Origin: a virus
Virus record (IMG/VR): IMGVR_UViG_3300031857_000005
Coordinates: 1-64,000 of that record
Reading direction: 5' to 3' (one strand)
DNA: 64,000 bases
Numbering within the stretch: the stretch's first letter is position 1; each line of letters starts with the position of its first letter. Position numbers and translations under genes: made by a program. Under the pieces are notes generated by a model. That model ran no database searches. It was not told the DNA's origin and saw only the letters and a program-made list of their open reading frames with translations. Shown piece by piece: positions 47,205 to 55,073 of the stretch.

Positions 47205-48242
47205 ATGAAAAAACTCATAAGACATACACTAAAAGAAGAAACAGGAATACAAAATAGATTAAATCAATTAATCAAACAAAGTGGTATTATAAATGCATCA
47301 AATGCGGTTGGTGGTTTTACTAATTTAGTGAAGATATTGGGGTTAGAAATGAGTGATTTAAAAACCCAAGAGATGTTAGTTAAAAACTTTATTTATTATG
47401 TAGATATAGAAGATATTGATATATCACATTTAGAAATTAATAAAGATAGATCAGATAAAGTAAGAATTAAAATACATTTTGAGACAAATAATCCTGCCAG
47501 TAATATGGAATCTTGGCTTGTAAGGACTTTATGTGATGAAATGAATAAGTTTTTTCCATTTAAAACAGCAGCATCCTGGGAACCTGCATTTGCTGGCAGA
47601 GGTGTAACGGTAATATTAAATTCTGAAAGAATAGAGGAAACTGATGAAATAAATGAATCATCATATATCCGTCCTGAAATTAGACGAAGAGTACGAAATT
47701 TAGATAGATTGGTTAATGCAATTCTACCTAATCTTTATACTTGTGACTATCCCAATGGAGAGACATTTATTCAAGGAGTTGTGGATGAGATACGATGGTT
47801 ATCTTTTGAGGATGATTATGGTTTACAGGATTTAAAATTTGAAGAACTTTCAGATTTCGTTTTTAATTATATGGGTGATGAATTGATTGAGTATTATGAA
47901 GACAGATGTAGTGGTATGATGGAAAGTAGAAAGATTATTAAAAAAGTATTAATGGAGGAAGAAATTAAAAAATTACCATCATTCTTTACAAGAAGAATCG
48001 ATCATCACAAGTTTGAGAAGATGATGAGAAAAGGAATACCATATATATTTCACGATTCAAACTCATTAGAAGAGTTTAAATATAAATTGGTTGAGGCAAC
48101 ATTAGAAAACTATATACACTATAAGTATGAAATAAATATTGATGAACTACCACAGGAAGATAAAGACACATTCATAAAATATATGATAGAAGTATATGAT
48201 CCAGTATTAACGGCATATTATAGAAACTTTTATAAAAGATGA
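47205..48242 (+). CDS. tagged (class B1) three-module protein, 345 aa
   Basis: MKKLIRHTLKEETGIQN tag; GG module at 22-46 (SGIINASNAVGGFTNLVKILG); an EINESSYIRPEIRRRVRNL site starts a first RRR module near residue 147; RKIIKKVLMEEEIKKLPSFFTRRID (about 243-267) is an internal tag-like sequence followed by a second RRR module. Thus three different modules, each preceded by (I/L)-x-E (L-K-E, I-N-E, L-M-E). It looks like fused former single-module genes. Confidence 0.82.
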   Translation: MKKLIRHTLKEETGIQNRLNQLIKQSGIINASNAVGGFTNLVKILGLEMSDLKTQEMLVKNFIYYVDIEDIDISHLEINKDRSDKVRIKIHFETNNPASNMESWLVRTLCDEMNKFFPFKTAASWEPAFAGRGVTVILNSERIEETDEINESSYIRPEIRRRVRNLDRLVNAILPNLYTCDYPNGETFIQGVVDEIRWLSFEDDYGLQDLKFEELSDFVFNYMGDELIEYYEDRCSGMMESRKIIKKVLMEEEIKKLPSFFTRRIDHHKFEKMMRKGIPYIFHDSNSLEEFKYKLVEATLENYIHYKYEINIDELPQEDKDTFIKYMIEVYDPVLTAYYRNFYKR

Positions 48243-48568
48243 AAGAACTAATCAGATATATATTAAAAGAAGAAGTTAATCATAAAAAACTAAATATGAT
48301 TAAGAAATATGTTGAGAAATATATTGATAGTAACAAAAATCTTAAAGGTAATGTGTGTGAGGTATCGGCTCAAAGTGATAGAGGAACAATTGTTGTTGAT
48401 ATTTATATAGATGATGATCATTATATATCGTTAGATTATGAATATAACTTGTATTTTTTACAAAAAAATATTGAAAGTAAAATAATGGAAGCATTTGGGA
48501 TTAAAAATAGATATGACATTATTGTGTACACAGAAAAATGTTCATCAGATAGACTTACATATGATTAA
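48239..48568 (+). CDS. tagged (class B1) hypothetical protein, 109 aa
   Basis: MKELIRYILKEEVNHKKL tag. The body is helix (NMIKKYVEKYIDSNKNLKG) plus strands (TIVVDIYIDDDHYISLDYEYN) plus helix (IESKIMEAFGI) plus strand, the third domain type, also in the first half of 50176. 4-nt overlap with the upstream gene. Confidence 0.78.
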   Translation: MKELIRYILKEEVNHKKLNMIKKYVEKYIDSNKNLKGNVCEVSAQSDRGTIVVDIYIDDDHYISLDYEYNLYFLQKNIESKIMEAFGIKNRYDIIVYTEKCSSDRLTYD

Positions 48569-48587
48569 AAGTAAAAGAGTTAATTAG

Positions 48588-48595
48588 ATATTTAT
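48588..48595 (+). promoter_or_regulatory. late motif ATATTTAT
   Basis: Same leader as at 13645 (ATATTTATTAATAAATTTG), 15 nt before ATG 48611. Confidence 0.6.
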
Positions 48596-48610
48596 TAATA
48601 AATTTGTAAA

Positions 48611-49135
48611 ATGAAAAAAATTATAAGATTAACAGAATCAGATTTAACAAGAATTGTTAATCGTGTGATTAATGAAAATCAAGAAGAAGTTGATCGCATA
48701 TTAGATAAAATAAGTGATGGTGGATATGGGTCTTTAAGTATTGATGAAAAAAGATACTTGAACGCATTTTCTAAACACGAAGGACGACCTGATGATTTTG
48801 TTGACCCATCAGAACAATATGATGAAAGTGAAAAAGAAGGTGAAAAATTCACATCATCATTTAAACATATACCCACAATAGAATTTGTTGTTACTTCAAT
48901 AGAAAAAAAGACAAAGAACTTATATATTTTATATGGTACTATACAATTTAACAATAAAGAATATATAGGTGGTTTGTATTTGAATAAACTTGGTAAACTT
49001 ATTGATTTTGATTTTTATGAAGAACCAAAAAGTATTCATGACGATGTTAGTATATTCAAAGATGATATTGAAGGTATTGAACACGAGGTTACGATGTTTT
49101 TTAAAGATGAGGTTATACCATCTTTAATAAATTAA
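48611..49135 (+). CDS. tagged (class A) hypothetical protein, 174 aa
   Basis: The tag ends V-I-N-E at residue 22. The body begins RILDKISDGGYGSLSIDEKRYLNAFSKHEG, a helical pattern like the DUF6576-type C-terminal helix of bacterial proteins, then a beta domain (IEFVVTSIEKKTKNLYILYGTIQFNNKEYIGGLYL). Likely a two-part cargo protein. A terminator follows. Confidence 0.8.
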   Translation: MKKIIRLTESDLTRIVNRVINENQEEVDRILDKISDGGYGSLSIDEKRYLNAFSKHEGRPDDFVDPSEQYDESEKEGEKFTSSFKHIPTIEFVVTSIEKKTKNLYILYGTIQFNNKEYIGGLYLNKLGKLIDFDFYEEPKSIHDDVSIFKDDIEGIEHEVTMFFKDEVIPSLIN

Positions 49136-49146
49136 AATCTATTTAC

Positions 49147-49180
49147 AAACCCACACTTTAACAGGTTGTGGGTTTTTTGT
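49147..49180 (+). terminator. rho-independent terminator
   Basis: AAACCCACA / TGTGGGTTT, T6. Confidence 0.88.
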
Positions 49181-49188
49181 TTGCACCA

Positions 49189-49196
49189 TATCTTTG
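49189..49196 (+). promoter_or_regulatory. host-type -7 box TATCTTTG
   Basis: 17 nt before ATG 49214. Confidence 0.6.
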
Positions 49197-49213
49197 TAGA
49201 AACGATAAGAGAT

Positions 49214-49486
49214 ATGAAAACCAGAGAAGAAATTAAAAAAGACATTTCAATTATTATTATTAACATGCACGATCAAAAACACAATAGTGATGATATTTTA
49301 AGACGATTGGGTGCGATTGAAGGTATGTTAATAATATTAGGTAAAACCAAAATGCACGAACCATTACCGTTTAAAGAAACGGAAGTAACTATTACTGGGT
49401 TTTGGGGTAAAACCACTACAGGTGTTGAAACAGAGTCGTACAAAGATTGTATTTTAAGATTGGCTAAAGAAGTTATTAATGAATAA
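49214..49486 (+). CDS. hypothetical protein, 90 aa
   Basis: MKTREEIKKDISIIIINMHDQKHNSDDILRRLGAIEGMLIILG: helical first half; second half beta (ETEVTITGFWGKTTTGVETESYKDCILRLAKEVI). Start chosen from the promoter. Untagged, early type, inside the late region. Confidence 0.68.
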   Translation: MKTREEIKKDISIIIINMHDQKHNSDDILRRLGAIEGMLIILGKTKMHEPLPFKETEVTITGFWGKTTTGVETESYKDCILRLAKEVINE

Positions 49487-49501
49487 TAAACAATAAGAGA
49501 T

Positions 49502-49681
49502 ATGGAAAAACATACACAAATAGTAAAGATGGATAAATCAATCCTTGAATATTTTAGAATGGTTATGGATTTTGATAACCAAAGTAAGAAATACAGAGAA
49601 GTTACCGAAAAAGAGTTTATCAATGAATTAACCAAGTCATTGAATTGTTGTGTAGGAAACAAAGAAATTGTTTGGGTGTAA
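49502..49681 (+). CDS. small hypothetical protein, 59 aa
   Basis: MEKHTQIVKMDKSILEYFRMVMDF then KYREVTEKEFINELTKSLNCCVG; helical, with a Cys pair near the end. 15 nt after the previous gene, same unit. Confidence 0.58.
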   Translation: MEKHTQIVKMDKSILEYFRMVMDFDNQSKKYREVTEKEFINELTKSLNCCVGNKEIVWV

Positions 49682-49705
49682 TTTGTTTAATTAAAAATAG
49701 TTTTC

Positions 49706-49713
49706 TATCTTTG
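49706..49713 (+). promoter_or_regulatory. host-type -7 box TATCTTTG
   Basis: 5 nt before the GTG start at 49719. Confidence 0.6.
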
Positions 49714-49718
49714 TTTTT

Positions 49719-50015
49719 GTGAGAGATTTAACAAAATATATTGAGTCCATTTTTAAAACCAGTAACCATTACACCCTTATAATGGAAACTCCATATGTTA
49801 TTACATATGAAAACGGAGTTAATGTAATTACATTTCATGTTGATTATAAGAATGATGATTTTATTTTTGAAATCTGTAATTCAGTATACCGTGTTGGGTT
49901 AAAAATAGTTTGTGACGGATTATTAAAACACCTCCCAAAAGGTTCATATATTTATAAATTAAACGAAATTAACATACCAATATCAAATATTGTCAAAGAA
50001 TATTTCATAATATGA
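49719..50015 (+). CDS. hypothetical protein with GTG start, 98 aa
   Basis: (M)RDLTKYIESIFKTSNHYTLIMETPYVITYENGVNVITFHVDYK; beta-rich middle and Gly turn (LLKHLPKGSYIYK). Superficially RDLTKYI resembles a tag, but there is no (I/L)xE and the promoter is host type, so I do not count it as tagged. Confidence 0.65.
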   Translation: MRDLTKYIESIFKTSNHYTLIMETPYVITYENGVNVITFHVDYKNDDFIFEICNSVYRVGLKIVCDGLLKHLPKGSYIYKLNEINIPISNIVKEYFII

Positions 50016-50155
50016 GAAAGTGTAAAGATTGTGAAAGTGATGAGGTGTTTGTGGAGTGTAATTATCCCAATTTAGATTATCCATTATATCAATGTTTCGG
50101 TTGTTATTGTGAAGAATATGATTATTATGTTTTTGGTGGAGATGATGAAGAATAA
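50012..50155 (+). CDS. small cysteine-rich acidic protein, 47 aa
   Basis: MRKCKDCESDEVFVECNYPN ... QCFGCYCEEYDYYVFGGDDEE: CxxC at the start and CxxCxC in the middle, a likely zinc knuckle. ATGA-coupled to the previous gene. Confidence 0.6.
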   Translation: MRKCKDCESDEVFVECNYPNLDYPLYQCFGCYCEEYDYYVFGGDDEE

Positions 50156-50163
50156 ATAAGTGT

Positions 50164-50171
50164 ATATTTAT
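50164..50171 (+). promoter_or_regulatory. late motif ATATTTAT
   Basis: 4 nt before ATG 50176. Confidence 0.6.
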
Positions 50172-50175
50172 TTGT

Positions 50176-50934
50176 ATGAATCTAAAAGAATCAATAAAAA
50201 AAGTATTAAGGGAAGAGAGGAATCATAGTAAATTAATAGTTAAATTATTAAATAGACTGATAGTTTCAAAATACGAAGATGTATGTAAGATTGAAGTTGT
50301 TCATCCTTCTGTTGATTCTGATTACGATTTTTATAGAGTGTTTGTTTATTTTAATCAGCATGGAAAAAATGGGTCTAAATATTGGGAAGAGAATATACTG
50401 AATGAAGTTTGGGAATATGTTCACGATACATTTGGGATTTCACCAGCTCTTCATTCAGTTCGTGTACCATCTTGTAATGATAATAAACTTAATGAAAATA
50501 GTGTGGATACAAGATTTAACAGAATAAAATCAATGGTTGATGAATTTGGCGTATTTAATACCATCAAAGCGTTAGGTAGTTATACCAAGTTTAAAAAAAT
50601 ATATGGTGACAATCTAACAAAAGATGAGAAAGTTATTTTAATAAGGGAACTTGTAAAAGAATATGGTGAAGACGGAGATTATATTGATGTTATGCCATAT
50701 GACATTTTTGTTGAAATTGATTATAATCAAACTGATTCATACGATTACACCACTGAAGTCATATATGTAAACAAGGGTGGTTACTTTAATTTTAGACAAT
50801 ATAGTTATGATGATGAACTTGATGATTATGATTGGGAAGATTATCATAATGGGAGTGAATATTTGTTTGTATTATCTGAATCAGAGTTAGAAAATATTAT
50901 TCGTGTTATATTTGAGAGGGTAATTCATAAATAG
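50176..50934 (+). CDS. tagged (class B2) two-module protein, 252 aa
   Basis: MNLKESIKKVLREERNHS tag. Module 1 (about 18-100) is the third domain type (LIVKLLNRLIVSKYEDVCKIEVVHPSVDS ... WEYVHDTFGISP). K-L-N-E-N at about 108-112 precedes a GG-type module 2: FNRIKSMVDEFGVFNTIKALGSYTKFKKIYG, where the G-G is G-S. Then an acidic C-terminal domain. Each module again follows an L-x-E. Confidence 0.78.
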   Translation: MNLKESIKKVLREERNHSKLIVKLLNRLIVSKYEDVCKIEVVHPSVDSDYDFYRVFVYFNQHGKNGSKYWEENILNEVWEYVHDTFGISPALHSVRVPSCNDNKLNENSVDTRFNRIKSMVDEFGVFNTIKALGSYTKFKKIYGDNLTKDEKVILIRELVKEYGEDGDYIDVMPYDIFVEIDYNQTDSYDYTTEVIYVNKGGYFNFRQYSYDDELDDYDWEDYHNGSEYLFVLSESELENIIRVIFERVIHK

Positions 50935-50992
50935 ATTCTTTCTTTACAATGAAATTAAAAAGAATTATACTTCAGGGTAAATAAAGAGAATT

Positions 50993-51622
50993 ATGGAATT
51001 ATTAGAATCACTACAGTGGAGATACGCCACCAAGAAAATGAATGGGGAGAAAATCCCACAGGACAAATTAGAAAGAATCCTACAAGCAACAAAACTCGCA
51101 CCAAGTTCATACGGACTAACTCCGTATAAAGTAATTGTTGTAGAGGATCAGAAACTAAAAGAAGAACTACAAGGAGTATGTTACGGACAAACACAGTTAA
51201 CTGAATCATCGGCAGTACTTGTATTTGCAACTTGGGATGATGTAACTGAAGAATCCGTGGATACATATATGAAAGAGATTGCAAGTCAAAGGGAAGTTCC
51301 TGTAGAGTCATTAGAGGGGTTGTCAGGAATGATTAAAGGATCACTATCCAATATGACACAAGAACAAAAGATTTCATGGGCACAGAGACAAGCATATATT
51401 GGTTTAGGATTTGCTCTAACGGCAGCAGCAACAGAACAAGTAGACAGTACACCAATGGAAGGATTTAATCCTGTTGCGGTAGATAGAGTACTTGGATTAC
51501 AAGATTATGGTTTAATGTCAGTAGTTGTATTACCGTTAGGATATAGAGATAGTGAGAATGATTACCTTTCAAATCTAAAGAAAGTAAGAAGAGATGATGA
51601 AATGTTTTTTATTAGAAAGTAA
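50993..51622 (+). CDS. NfsB-like nitroreductase, 209 aa
   Basis: FMN-dependent NAD(P)H oxidoreductase. Landmarks: LLESLQWRYATKKMNGEKIP (3-22), ILQATKLAPSSYGLTPYKVIVV (about 29-50) with the FMN phosphate contacts, and WAQRQAYIGLGFALTAAATEQVDSTPMEGFNP (about 124-155), typical of NfsB/YfkO-type enzymes. Complete. It is GC-richer than its neighbours and behaves as an auxiliary metabolic gene acquired from a host. It has no tag. Possible roles: redox balance or detoxification during infection. Confidence 0.92.
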   Translation: MELLESLQWRYATKKMNGEKIPQDKLERILQATKLAPSSYGLTPYKVIVVEDQKLKEELQGVCYGQTQLTESSAVLVFATWDDVTEESVDTYMKEIASQREVPVESLEGLSGMIKGSLSNMTQEQKISWAQRQAYIGLGFALTAAATEQVDSTPMEGFNPVAVDRVLGLQDYGLMSVVVLPLGYRDSENDYLSNLKKVRRDDEMFFIRK

Positions 51623-51642
51623 TATGTTTTTATTAAAATGTG

Positions 51643-51650
51643 ATATTTAT
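51643..51650 (+). promoter_or_regulatory. late motif ATATTTAT (with TATAAATA)
   Basis: GATATTTATAAATAAAA, 12 nt before ATG 51663. Confidence 0.6.
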
Positions 51651-51662
51651 AAATAAAAACCC

Positions 51663-51926
51663 ATGAAAAAAGTTATAAGATTAACAGAAAGTGAATTAAC
51701 TCGTCTGATTAAAAGAATCATTAAAGAAAATGAAGATGATATAGATATGTCTAATTACTCAAACGATGACAGACTAAAAGGACTTAAAGATCAAATTATC
51801 ACTTATTTAAATGATAATGGGGTTTATCCTAATGAGGAATCTGATGATGATATTCTTGATGAATTATATTCCTTATATAGTCAAAGAGATCCACAAGCAA
51901 TTAGATTTGTAAGAAGATTAAGCTAA
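51663..51926 (+). CDS. tagged (class A) hypothetical protein, 87 aa
   Basis: Class A tag (E-S-E-L-T-R-L-I variant) ending I-I-K-E at residue 22. The body is acidic and helical (DRLKGLKDQIITYLNDNG, DDILDELYSLYSQRDPQAIRFVRRL). Lies between the nitroreductase and a 20-nt duplicate of that gene's 3' end at 51957. Confidence 0.78.
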   Translation: MKKVIRLTESELTRLIKRIIKENEDDIDMSNYSNDDRLKGLKDQIITYLNDNGVYPNEESDDDILDELYSLYSQRDPQAIRFVRRLS

Positions 51927-51956
51927 ATTCTTTTAAGAATATTAAAAGAATGTAAT

Positions 51957-51976
51957 ATGTTCTTTATTAGAAAATA
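51957..51976 (+). repeat. partial duplicate of the nitroreductase 3' end
   Basis: Reads ATGTTCTTTATTAGAAAATAA, encoding MFFIRK-stop, as does the true nitroreductase end at 51602-51622 (ATGTTTTTTATTAGAAAG then TAA). The tagged gene at 51663 sits between the two copies, as if inserted. Confidence 0.55.
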
Positions 51977-52001
51977 ATAATTAAAGAAAAGATTTAAGAA
52001 T

Positions 52002-52029
52002 GGGGATATAATAAATGTCCCCTTTTTTA
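52002..52029 (+). terminator. terminator-like hairpin
   Basis: GGGGAT / GTCCCC with T6. Confidence 0.75.
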
Positions 52030-52036
52030 TTTTGTG

Positions 52037-52044
52037 GTATTTAT
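52037..52044 (+). promoter_or_regulatory. late motif GTATTTAT
   Basis: 4 nt before ATG 52049. Confidence 0.55.
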
Positions 52045-52048
52045 ATAT

Positions 52049-52780
52049 ATGAATTTACAAGAACAAATATCAAGGATCCAATCAATGATGGGACTGAATG
52101 AAATATCAAACCCATACTCAATTACTTGGTTAGAACCAACAAAAGAATATTTTACTCAAGAGTTAGACGAATTACTTGGAAATGATATGAGGTTCAGCAA
52201 AGATGAGTTCTTCCATCCACAAAATTATGATTTAATGTATTCATTATTTCCACATACATTTAAACTTATTGCGGAACACGCAAAAGGAAGTGAAGTGGAT
52301 GATGAACAAGAAATTAAAGACATTCTATTAGATAAAGAAATATCTGATTTAATGAATGATTGGGACGATTTCAGAAAGGTTCTATTAAATGATAGACAAT
52401 CACAAAGGGAGGGGTTTAATCTGTTTAATAAAGGAAGAATGAAAGAGTGGGATGATAATAAAATCAACAACACATTTTATATGGGAAAGTTCTCAAAAGA
52501 GTTTCCAGGAATGTTTAAAGATACAACATCGTCAGGTTTAATTAAACAAATGAAAAGTGATGATGGTGAAGTTAATCCACACCACAAAGGATATTTTGAT
52601 AATATAGAAAACTTAAGAAACGAAAGACACAGAGAACTTCCATCTCCATTTGTTATGAAATTACCGTCAGGTGGGAGAGAAGGAAATGAATATACATTAA
52701 TTGGTGGACACAAACGCTCAACAATTGCTAATCAACTAAATGTACCAATATCTGTTTGGTTTATAGATTTATCGGAATGA
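52049..52780 (+). CDS. tagged (class B2 variant) protein with ParB/sulfiredoxin-like C-terminus, 243 aa
   Basis: MNLQEQISRIQSMMGLNEI tag (L-N-E at 16-18). The C-terminal 50 residues read PSPFVMKLPSGGREGNEYTLIGGHKRSTIANQLNVPISVWFID. The I-G-G-H-(K/R)-R-x-x-x-A pattern is the ParB/sulfiredoxin nucleotide-binding core, used in CTP switches or as a nuclease/kinase fold. The middle helical domain (PTKEYFTQELDELLGNDMRF) is unassigned. A packaged ParB-like enzyme would be delivered with the genome. Confidence 0.78.
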   Translation: MNLQEQISRIQSMMGLNEISNPYSITWLEPTKEYFTQELDELLGNDMRFSKDEFFHPQNYDLMYSLFPHTFKLIAEHAKGSEVDDEQEIKDILLDKEISDLMNDWDDFRKVLLNDRQSQREGFNLFNKGRMKEWDDNKINNTFYMGKFSKEFPGMFKDTTSSGLIKQMKSDDGEVNPHHKGYFDNIENLRNERHRELPSPFVMKLPSGGREGNEYTLIGGHKRSTIANQLNVPISVWFIDLSE

Positions 52781-53511
52781 ATTCACAAGAAAACATATTA
52801 ATATTAAAAAGTATCGCCAAAAAGATATCAGATAAACTTCATTGTGATAGACACGGATCCTGTGTACATTTTGCGGAAATATTTGTTGAGGAAGTTAATG
52901 ATAAACATCCTGAATTATTAAATGATTTTGATGTTATTGAGGGATATGTTAATGTAAAGTTTGGGAATGGAATACCTCAAGAACATACTTGGATTAGATT
53001 AAATAATGGTGAAATTATTGATCCAACATTTTCACAGTTTGACAAATACGATAAAAACGCACAGTACAGTAAAAAAAGAACTAAAGTTTATTCAGGACAA
53101 GAATATTATGATGAGGGTAAAGAAGGATCGTGGTTCTCCGAAAGAAGAAAAAACCTCCCAAGTTCAGTATTCAAGGAAGGAAAAAGAGAGTCTATAAGAA
53201 AGGTATTAAGGGAAGAAACCAAATTACCATTAATCATTAGGAGAAGGATTAACACCTTGGAGGATTTGTTATACAATCATATGGCAACATCATATGCTCC
53301 ACACAAAGTTTGTAGATATAAAAACGAAGATGACTTACTTATGTATGTTATTGCATCGGTAATAGAAGATATGTATTATAGATACTTTGATGAAGAGATT
53401 AGTGATTTATCAAAAGAGTGGGAAGATATGTATAGATTAATGGAAAAATACATTACGGATGAATTTGGGGATAAAATAAAAAATTATTACCACATCCACT
53501 GTGGAGATTAA
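52777..53511 (+). CDS. tagged protein: transglutaminase/cysteine-peptidase-like domain plus RRR module, 244 aa
   Basis: MNSQENILILKSIAKKIS (weak B2 tag), then CDRHGSCVHFAEIFVEEV (about 25-42), PQEHTWIRLNNGEIIDPTFSQF (about 70-91): the Cys, His and Asp of a transglutaminase-like catalytic triad in the correct order. At about 141-165 GKRESIRKVLREETKLPLIIRRRI is an internal B2 tag followed by an RRR module to the end. Likely cleaved between the enzyme and the module. ATGA overlap with the upstream gene. Confidence 0.78.
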   Translation: MNSQENILILKSIAKKISDKLHCDRHGSCVHFAEIFVEEVNDKHPELLNDFDVIEGYVNVKFGNGIPQEHTWIRLNNGEIIDPTFSQFDKYDKNAQYSKKRTKVYSGQEYYDEGKEGSWFSERRKNLPSSVFKEGKRESIRKVLREETKLPLIIRRRINTLEDLLYNHMATSYAPHKVCRYKNEDDLLMYVIASVIEDMYYRYFDEEISDLSKEWEDMYRLMEKYITDEFGDKIKNYYHIHCGD

Positions 53512-53522
53512 TGAGTAATACT

Positions 53523-54218
53523 ATGAACCTACAAGAACATATAAGAAGAGTATTAAGGGAAGAAAAAAGATTCTCACCATTTATCAGTAGAAGATTACCA
53601 GAGGATGAGATAAATACATACTTCAATGAAGTTAAGAATCGTTTAATGGGAATGATAACAAGTGATAAGTCATCTATGATGGAAAAAGATGAATTTAAAC
53701 AATTTATCATTACATACACAATTAATTTCATAATGGAAAACTATTATGATACATTTCCTGAAATGACGGACTTCTATGAAAAATTATTTGATGATTTATA
53801 TGAATATTATAATAATGAAATGGATGAATCTTATGAGAGTATAAATAATATGAACCTACAAGAGAACATAAGAAAAGTATTGAGGGAAGAAAATAATATA
53901 CCGTCATATATTAGAAGAAGACTCGGTATTTTACAGGAGTATATGGATGATTTGGATCCAAACGATATTTGTAAATACTGGGATTATGATGAGGTTGATG
54001 GATTCACAAATGAGGTATTATCAGAGATAGTTAGAATTATAGTTAATAGTATTCCTGAAATACATTCAGAAGATTGGTTTAATGCTTATGATGAAGTACT
54101 TGGTGTGTTAACCGATTTAAATTACCACTTGGAAATTAACGACTTTTTTATTCACACACTTGATAATTGTGATAATTATGTAAATGAATCAATAGATAGA
54201 AATGAAAGAATTAATTAG
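53523..54218 (+). CDS. double-tagged protein with two RRR modules, 231 aa
   Basis: MNLQEHIRRVLREEKRFSPF starts module 1 (FISRRLPEDEINTYF); at about 110 a complete second tag, MNLQENIRKVLREENN, starts module 2 (IPSYIRRRLGILQEYM). The internal ATG at 53851 with its own tag shows that two single-module genes were fused by loss of a stop codon; it may still be used as a start. An ATG four codons upstream (53511) exists but the tag begins at 53523. Confidence 0.82.
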   Translation: MNLQEHIRRVLREEKRFSPFISRRLPEDEINTYFNEVKNRLMGMITSDKSSMMEKDEFKQFIITYTINFIMENYYDTFPEMTDFYEKLFDDLYEYYNNEMDESYESINNMNLQENIRKVLREENNIPSYIRRRLGILQEYMDDLDPNDICKYWDYDEVDGFTNEVLSEIVRIIVNSIPEIHSEDWFNAYDEVLGVLTDLNYHLEINDFFIHTLDNCDNYVNESIDRNERIN

Positions 54219-54636
54219 ACATATAATAAAAGAAGAAACATCAAGAAAAACTAAACTATTAAAAATGGTTGATAGTATTGGGGTTCTAAACACGGCAGAT
54301 GTTGTTGGTGGGGTGGAAAAATTATTTGATATATTAGGAAACGAGTTCTTCACCGACTCCAATAAGATTGATATTATTAAAGAAATTATAGAATCAAATA
54401 ATGGGGAATATATCTCATTGAGTGAACTAGGTGAAGAACCAATATTGGTAGATGATGACGGTGTAGAGTTTTCACAAATAGAAATATTATATTCAACAGA
54501 TGTAATGTTATATCATTATGAAAAAGAAACAGGAAAAGATCATGGAGAATCATTTATGGATTATGTACAATTACGAAGTTATATAATAGATGATATCTTT
54601 AATATGTTGGTTGACTATTATATAAATAACAATTAA
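54202..54636 (+). CDS. tagged (class B1) GG-module protein, 144 aa
   Basis: MKELIRHIIKEETSRKTKLL tag, then KMVDSIGVLNTADVVGGVEKLFDILG, a clear GG module, then an acidic part (YISLSELGEEPILVDDDGVEFSQIEILY) and C-terminal helix IDDIFNMLVDYYINN. Closest to module 2 of 42375, including the DDIFNMLVD-like end. Overlaps the upstream gene by 17 nt. Confidence 0.82.
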   Translation: MKELIRHIIKEETSRKTKLLKMVDSIGVLNTADVVGGVEKLFDILGNEFFTDSNKIDIIKEIIESNNGEYISLSELGEEPILVDDDGVEFSQIEILYSTDVMLYHYEKETGKDHGESFMDYVQLRSYIIDDIFNMLVDYYINNN

Positions 54637-54641
54637 GTGGA

Positions 54642-55073
54642 ATGAAAGAATTAATCAGACATATAATAAAAGAAGAAACCAACCGAAAGACAAGGATGGT
54701 AAAAATCATTAATAATATGGGAATTGATAAAACCATAGAGATGATAGGGGGATTTGATAAGTTTGAGAAAATAATGGATATAAATGATCCGATGGATTAC
54801 CTACATCTATTTAACGGAATGGATGAAGTCGAATCAAAACAATACGAAAAATCTTTTATATATCGTTTTAACCCAAAACGCAATATAATGATGGTTAACC
54901 CTAATATAGAAAGAGTATATATCAATCAATATGAAATATGGAATGTTCTAAGGCGTGAATTTGATTTAAATAATAATGAAGCTCTTGATGCCGTAAATGA
55001 ATGGTTAAAAGATGAATATGGTGTAGAAGATTTTATGTTATTAGTTTCAAGCGCTTTAGATACAATTAAATAA
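54642..55073 (+). CDS. tagged (class B1) GG-module protein, 143 aa
   Basis: MKELIRHIIKEETNRKTRMV tag identical in its first 13 residues to that of 54202, then KIINNMGIDKTIEMIGGFDKFEKIM. The middle shares YLHLFNGMDEVE with FLNLFNDMDEII of 55073, so these two are closer sisters. C-terminal helix NEALDAVNEWLKDEYGVED. Confidence 0.82.
   Translation: MKELIRHIIKEETNRKTRMVKIINNMGIDKTIEMIGGFDKFEKIMDINDPMDYLHLFNGMDEVESKQYEKSFIYRFNPKRNIMMVNPNIERVYINQYEIWNVLRREFDLNNNEALDAVNEWLKDEYGVEDFMLLVSSALDTIK

Noticed and set aside
49719-49760. Counting 49719 (MRDLTKYI) and 57179 (MKELLDEFI) as tagged
   Set aside because: They lack the (I/L)xE end and the basic face, and at least 49719 has a host-type promoter.
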